From the NCBI GenBank assembly GCA_019348265.1, contig JAHWJV010000103.1, positions 1-9,481 of the forward strand: 9,481 nucleotides of DNA. Reading direction: 5' to 3'. Position 1 is the stretch's first letter, and every line of letters starts with the position of its first letter. Below the pieces are notes generated by a model, which saw nothing but the letters and a program-made list of their open reading frames with translations, searched no databases and was not told the origin of the DNA. This DNA comes from Gemmatimonadota bacterium (GTDB taxonomy: Bacteria > Gemmatimonadota > Gemmatimonadetes > Longimicrobiales > Longimicrobiaceae). The position numbers and the translations under genes are program-made. Of this stretch, positions 6,978 to 9,481 are shown one piece after another.

Positions 6978-7892
6978 ATGTCAAGTGTAGCCAAAAAGAC
7001 GCCGCGCCGCCGCAGGCGGGGGAGCAGCCCGGAGCTCCGCGAGGGGTTCGCGACCCTGGGGACTGAGGATCAGTCCAGCCTGGACCAGTACCTGAAGGAG
7101 GTGAGCACGCACCGGCTGCTCACCCCCGAGCAGGAGATCGAGCTCGGCCGCCGCTCCCAGGTGGGCGACGAGCGCGCGATCCAGGAGCTGGTGCGCGCCA
7201 ACCTGCGTTTCGTGATCTCGGTCGCGAAGAAGTACCAGAACCGCGGCGTGAGCCTCGCCGACCTGATTCAGGAAGGCAACGTCGGCCTGGTCACGGCTGC
7301 CCGGAAGTTCGATCCGGACCAGGGCGTGAAGTTCATCTCCTACGCCGTCTGGTGGATCCGTCAGGCGATCCTCTCCTCGCTGGCCAACCAGGGCCGCGCG
7401 GTGCGGGTTCCGCTGAACCGCGCCTCCGACCTGGCGAAGATCTTCCGCGAGCGGGAGCGGTTGAAGCAGGAGCTCGGCCGCGACCCGTCGCCGCAGGAGC
7501 TCTCCCAGGCGACCGGCCTGTCGCCGGAGATCGTGGAGAGCCTCCAGACGCTGAACGCGGCGGAGATCCGACTCGACGCGCCCATCGGCGACTCCGACGA
7601 CTCCCAGCTGATGGACCGCTTCATCACCGAGGAGGCGATCGTCACCGAGGAAGAGGTCGAGGAGCGACTCCTCACCGAGCGCATCGGCCGCGCGCTCGAG
7701 ACGCTGCAGCCCCGCGACGCCAAGGTCCTGAAGCTCTACTTCGGGCTCGAGGGTGGCCGCGAGCACACGCTCGAGGAGATCGGCGACATCCTCGGCGTCA
7801 CGCGCGAGCGCATCCGTCAGCTCCGCGACCGCGCCCTGAAGCGTCTCCGCGAGGGCGACGAGGGGCAGGCGCTGGCGAGCTTCGCGGCGTAA
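6978..7892 (+). CDS. rpoD: Primary-type sigma-70 factor (RpoD/SigA family, short form)
   Basis: A 304-residue RNA polymerase sigma subunit that directs promoter recognition. A basic tail (KKTPRRRRRG, 6-15) precedes region 1.2 (about 35-69, SLDQYLKEV then LLTPEQEIELG). Region 2 (about 70-140) includes the core-binding NLRFVISVAKKYQNRG, LADLIQEGNVGL and the -10-melting segment FISYAVWWIRQAI (119-131). Region 3 is about 148-215. Region 4 (about 232-292) ends in the -35-binding helix-turn-helix GVTRERIRQLRDRALKRLR. Region 1.1 and the large non-conserved insert of proteobacterial RpoD are missing. The YAVWWIRQ form and the length recall the primary sigma factors of Bacteroidota. The start at 6978 is chosen because the promoter overlaps the longer form; a GTG at 6963 is also in frame. 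No Shine-Dalgarno site is evident. A strong terminator follows. An alternative sigma of group 2 is possible, but the region 2 and 4 sequences favour the housekeeping type. Confidence 0.88.
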   Translation: MSSVAKKTPRRRRRGSSPELREGFATLGTEDQSSLDQYLKEVSTHRLLTPEQEIELGRRSQVGDERAIQELVRANLRFVISVAKKYQNRGVSLADLIQEGNVGLVTAARKFDPDQGVKFISYAVWWIRQAILSSLANQGRAVRVPLNRASDLAKIFRERERLKQELGRDPSPQELSQATGLSPEIVESLQTLNAAEIRLDAPIGDSDDSQLMDRFITEEAIVTEEEVEERLLTERIGRALETLQPRDAKVLKLYFGLEGGREHTLEEIGDILGVTRERIRQLRDRALKRLREGDEGQALASFAA

Positions 7893-7896
7893 GAGG

Positions 7897-7920
7897 CTAT
7901 CAGCTATCAGCTATCAGCTG
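7897..7920 (+). repeat. Heptanucleotide array (CTATCAG)x3, left arm
   Basis: Three perfect CTATCAG units (7897-7917) plus CTG begin 4 bases after the sigma factor stop. They are inverted relative to the CTGATAG array at 8008-8037, and 20 of 21 bases match over the best 21-base alignment. A terminator lies between the arms. Confidence 0.85.
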
Positions 7921-7928
7921 TTACCGAG

Positions 7929-7969
7929 CTCCCCGCATCGCATTCGCGCGATGCGGGGAGTTGTTTTTT
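7929..7969 (+). terminator. Strong intrinsic terminator of the sigma factor gene
   Basis: A perfect 13-bp GC-rich stem (7929-7941 with 7948-7960) has a 6-base loop, ATTCGC, and is followed by TTGTTTTTT (7961-7969). It is 36 bases after the stop codon and should isolate the sigma gene from rsgA, so rsgA needs its own promoter between about 7970 and 8044 or depends on read-through. Confidence 0.95.
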
Positions 7970-8007
7970 GGGCGCGTGGCGGATACCTGTTGTCCGGGTG
8001 CAGTTGA

Positions 8008-8037
8008 CTGATGGCCGATAGCTGATAGCTGATAGCT
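8008..8037 (+). repeat. Heptanucleotide array (CTGATAG)x4, right arm
   Basis: Four consecutive 7-base units: CTGATGG and CCGATAG (variants), then two perfect CTGATAG, then CT. It is the inverted partner of 7897-7920. It ends 7 bases before the rsgA ATG and so occupies the position where a Shine-Dalgarno site is expected; none is present. Confidence 0.85.
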
Positions 8038-8044
8038 TCTTTTC

Positions 8045-8950
8045 ATGACCGGTACCGTCCTCAGAGCACACGGCGGAATCTACGAGATCGAGACCGCCGA
8101 CGGTGTCGTCGAGGCGGTGCTGCGCGGACGGGTGAAGCGGCAGGACCGCGTAGGCGACAAGGTGGTGGTCGGCGATCGGGTCGAGGTGCAGCAGGAGGAG
8201 GGGGACGGCGCCTGGACCATCGAGGAGGTGCACGAGCGGCGCAGCGCGCTGGTGCGCAAAGCGCCGGGGAAGGCGCCGCGGGCCAAGGTGATCGTCGCGA
8301 ACGTGGACCAGGTGGTGATCGTCTTCGCCACAACGCGCCCCACCCCGCACCTCCGCATGCTCGACCGCTTCCTGGTGCTGTGCGAGAGCAGCGAGATCGA
8401 CGCGCTGATCGTCGCCAACAAGGTCGATCTCGTCGGGGAGAAGGCCGCGCGCGAGCTGTTCGGCACGTACGAGGAGATCGGCTATCGCGTGCTCTACACC
8501 TCGCCCAAGCAGGATATCGGCATCGACGCCCTGCGCGCCGAGATCTGCGGGCGGATCTCCGCCGTCACCGGGCCCTCCGGCGTGGGGAAGTCCAGCCTGT
8601 TGAACGCCGTCCAGCCCGAGCTCGCCCTCCGAGTCGCGTCCGTGAGCGACGCGGTCCAGAAGGGCCGCCACACCACCGTCACGGCGCAATTGATCCCGCT
8701 CGACTGCGGGGGCTACGTCGCCGACACGCCCGGCCTGCGCGAGCTCGGCCTCTGGGGGATCGACCCCGACGAGCTGGACATCCTCTTCCGCGAGTTCGAG
8801 CCCTACCGCGGCACCTGCCGGTTCGGAAACACCTGCACCCACACCCACGAGCCGGCCTGCGCGATTCGCGAGGCGGTCGCGGAAGGGAGAATCTCGAATT
8901 CCCGCTACGATAGCTACGCGCGGATGTGGAGCGGGGACGAGGAGGAGTGA
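8045..8950 (+). CDS. rsgA: Ribosome small-subunit maturation GTPase RsgA (circularly permuted)
   Basis: A 301-residue cytoplasmic GTPase that binds the 30S subunit late in assembly and checks the decoding centre. Domain order is an N-terminal OB-fold (about 1-75, GTVLRAHGGIYEIE), a permuted GTPase domain (about 80-250) and a C-terminal zinc knuckle. The motifs appear in the permuted order: G4 NKVD (125-128), G1 GPSGVGKSS (176-184), the switch segment GRHTTVT (207-213) and G3 DTPG (227-230). Zinc ligand candidates are C258, C264, H266 and C272. The family spacing between the first two cysteines is normally four residues; here it is five (RFGNT). The ATG at 8045 matches the family start but has no Shine-Dalgarno site, and its leader is the heptamer array. 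Length is normal for the family. Confidence 0.95.
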   Translation: MTGTVLRAHGGIYEIETADGVVEAVLRGRVKRQDRVGDKVVVGDRVEVQQEEGDGAWTIEEVHERRSALVRKAPGKAPRAKVIVANVDQVVIVFATTRPTPHLRMLDRFLVLCESSEIDALIVANKVDLVGEKAARELFGTYEEIGYRVLYTSPKQDIGIDALRAEICGRISAVTGPSGVGKSSLLNAVQPELALRVASVSDAVQKGRHTTVTAQLIPLDCGGYVADTPGLRELGLWGIDPDELDILFREFEPYRGTCRFGNTCTHTHEPACAIREAVAEGRISNSRYDSYARMWSGDEEE

Positions 8951-9010
8951 GGTGCCGGAATGGCCCTCGAGCAGGTTGAGGAACGCCTGTTAGATCTTAC
9001 TGGCGTCTTC

Positions 9011-9016
9011 TAAAAT
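9011..9016 (+). promoter_or_regulatory. Weak candidate -10 element in an AT-rich island
   Basis: TAAAAT lies in the only AT-rich part of the 8951-9148 gap, 133 bases before the poly-glycine lipoprotein start. No good -35 box is found at 16-18 bases upstream, so this is only a candidate promoter for the last gene. Confidence 0.2.
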
Positions 9017-9148
9017 CCAGTCACATATTCGACTCCGTCGGGTTGTGTAGTACCGCCGTCCGCACCCGTTCGCGGCCTTCTACGTCGCACGTCGTCGACC
9101 ATCTCCGCTTCCCGCGGGCACCTCACCCACTCCGTCCGGAGCCAACGT

Positions 9149-9481
9149 ATGCGTATTCCTCGCCTCACAATCCGCACCGCCGTCGGATCGATCGCTGTCT
9201 TCATGCTCAGCGGTTGCCCCGGTGATGGAGAGGACGTCGTGGAACAGCCGTCAGACACAGCCGGCGCGGTCACCGCCGAAACTGGGCCTGGCGGCCCGGG
9301 TGGAGGTGGAGGTGGAGGTGGAGGTGGAGGTGGAGGTGGAGGTGGAGGTGGAGGTGGAGGTGGAGGTGGCGGTGGCGGTGGCGGAGGGGGCGGAGGGGGC
9401 GGAGGGGGCGGAGGGGGCGGCGCGATTCCAGGGGAACCTATCTCCTGCCCCCCGCTCACCACGACGCCCCGGCGCAAAGCC
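9149..9481 (+). CDS. Poly-glycine lipoprotein, N-terminal part (runs off window)
   Basis: The frame is open from an ATG at 9149 to the last base, giving 111 codons with no stop. The signal peptide MRIPRLTIRTAVGSIAVFML ends in the lipobox LSGC with Cys23 as the predicted lipidation site. A GGAG at 9138-9141, 7 bases before the ATG, is one of the better ribosome binding sites in the window. Residues 24-50 are acidic and polar (PGDGEDVVEQPSD at 24-36) and pass into 41 consecutive glycines (9299-9421), then AIPGEPISCPPLTTTPRRKA to the edge. The glycine run is probably a flexible spacer between the lipid anchor and a distal domain outside the window. No family is recognised. The opposite strand can be read as a poly-proline frame, but that has no signal or start context. 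Confidence 0.75.
   Translation, partial: MRIPRLTIRTAVGSIAVFMLSGCPGDGEDVVEQPSDTAGAVTAETGPGGPGGGGGGGGGGGGGGGGGGGGGGGGGGGGGGGGGGGGGGGGGAIPGEPISCPPLTTTPRRKA
9299..9421 (+). repeat. In-frame glycine microsatellite (GGTGGA, GGTGGC and GGAGGGGGC units)
   Basis: Three nested tandem repeats lie end to end. GGTGGA runs for 11.5 units (9299-9367). GGTGGC runs for three units (9365-9382). The nonamer GGAGGGGGC runs for four units (9383-9418), followed by GGC. Every unit is a multiple of three and codes only glycine, so gain or loss of units changes the length but not the frame. Confidence 0.95.

Noticed and set aside
7897..8037. CRISPR-like array
   Set aside because: The units are 7 bases with no spacers, in inverted groups, and no cas gene is present.
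7907..8848. Minus-strand 313-codon open frame
   Set aside because: It is antisense to rsgA, whose GTPase motifs are all intact; long shadow frames are expected in high-GC DNA.
9010..9477. Minus-strand frame with a long poly-proline run
   Set aside because: It is the antisense of the glycine microsatellite. The plus strand has a ribosome binding site, a signal peptide and a lipobox, while this frame has none of these.

Overview
The window is GC-rich, tightly packed bacterial DNA with no RNA genes, insertion sequences or CRISPR array that I can see. The best guess for the source is a Gemmatimonadota-like bacterium or another FCB-group relative. The reasons are a short primary sigma factor without region 1.1 that resembles the Bacteroidota type, a DUF5117/DUF4953-type metzincin lipoprotein, and several lipoproteins. 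This is inferred from protein character only; other high-GC phyla such as Acidobacteriota are not excluded.

Layout. Bases 1-114 hold the 3' end of a gene that starts outside the window, closed by a clear intrinsic terminator (137-179). Bases 325-3483 form a tight three-gene plus-strand unit: a small ZU5-like lipoprotein, a TPR/HD-GYP signalling protein (1-base gap) and a PIG3-type quinone oxidoreductase (4-base TTGA overlap). Converging on it with a 13-base gap is a large minus-strand zinc metalloprotease lipoprotein (3497-6061). Divergent from the protease are a hotdog-fold acyl-CoA thioesterase (6230-6772), then a primary-type sigma factor (6978-7892) with a good promoter (6847-6875) and a very strong terminator (7929-7969), then the ribosome-assembly GTPase RsgA (8045-8950). 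The last gene (9149 to the edge) starts a lipoprotein whose mature chain soon enters 41 consecutive glycines.

How they fit together. The sigma factor and RsgA are housekeeping functions. The 325-3483 unit may couple a surface lipoprotein to an intracellular second-messenger or protein-interaction module; this is inference from gene spacing. The protease and the poly-glycine lipoprotein are both predicted to be lipid-anchored in the envelope.

The most unusual structures are non-coding or low complexity. Heptanucleotide arrays (CTATCAG / CTGATAG) stand in inverted orientation on both sides of the sigma-factor terminator and run to 7 bases before the rsgA start. A second heptamer (AATGATG) lies over the stop codon at the convergent junction. 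A GGAGGT/GGCGGT/GGAGGGGGC microsatellite encodes the glycine tract. There is no gene-free stretch above 300 bases. The gaps 115-324, 6062-6229, 6773-6977, 7893-8044 and 8951-9148 hold the regulatory elements listed, and otherwise I see nothing in them.
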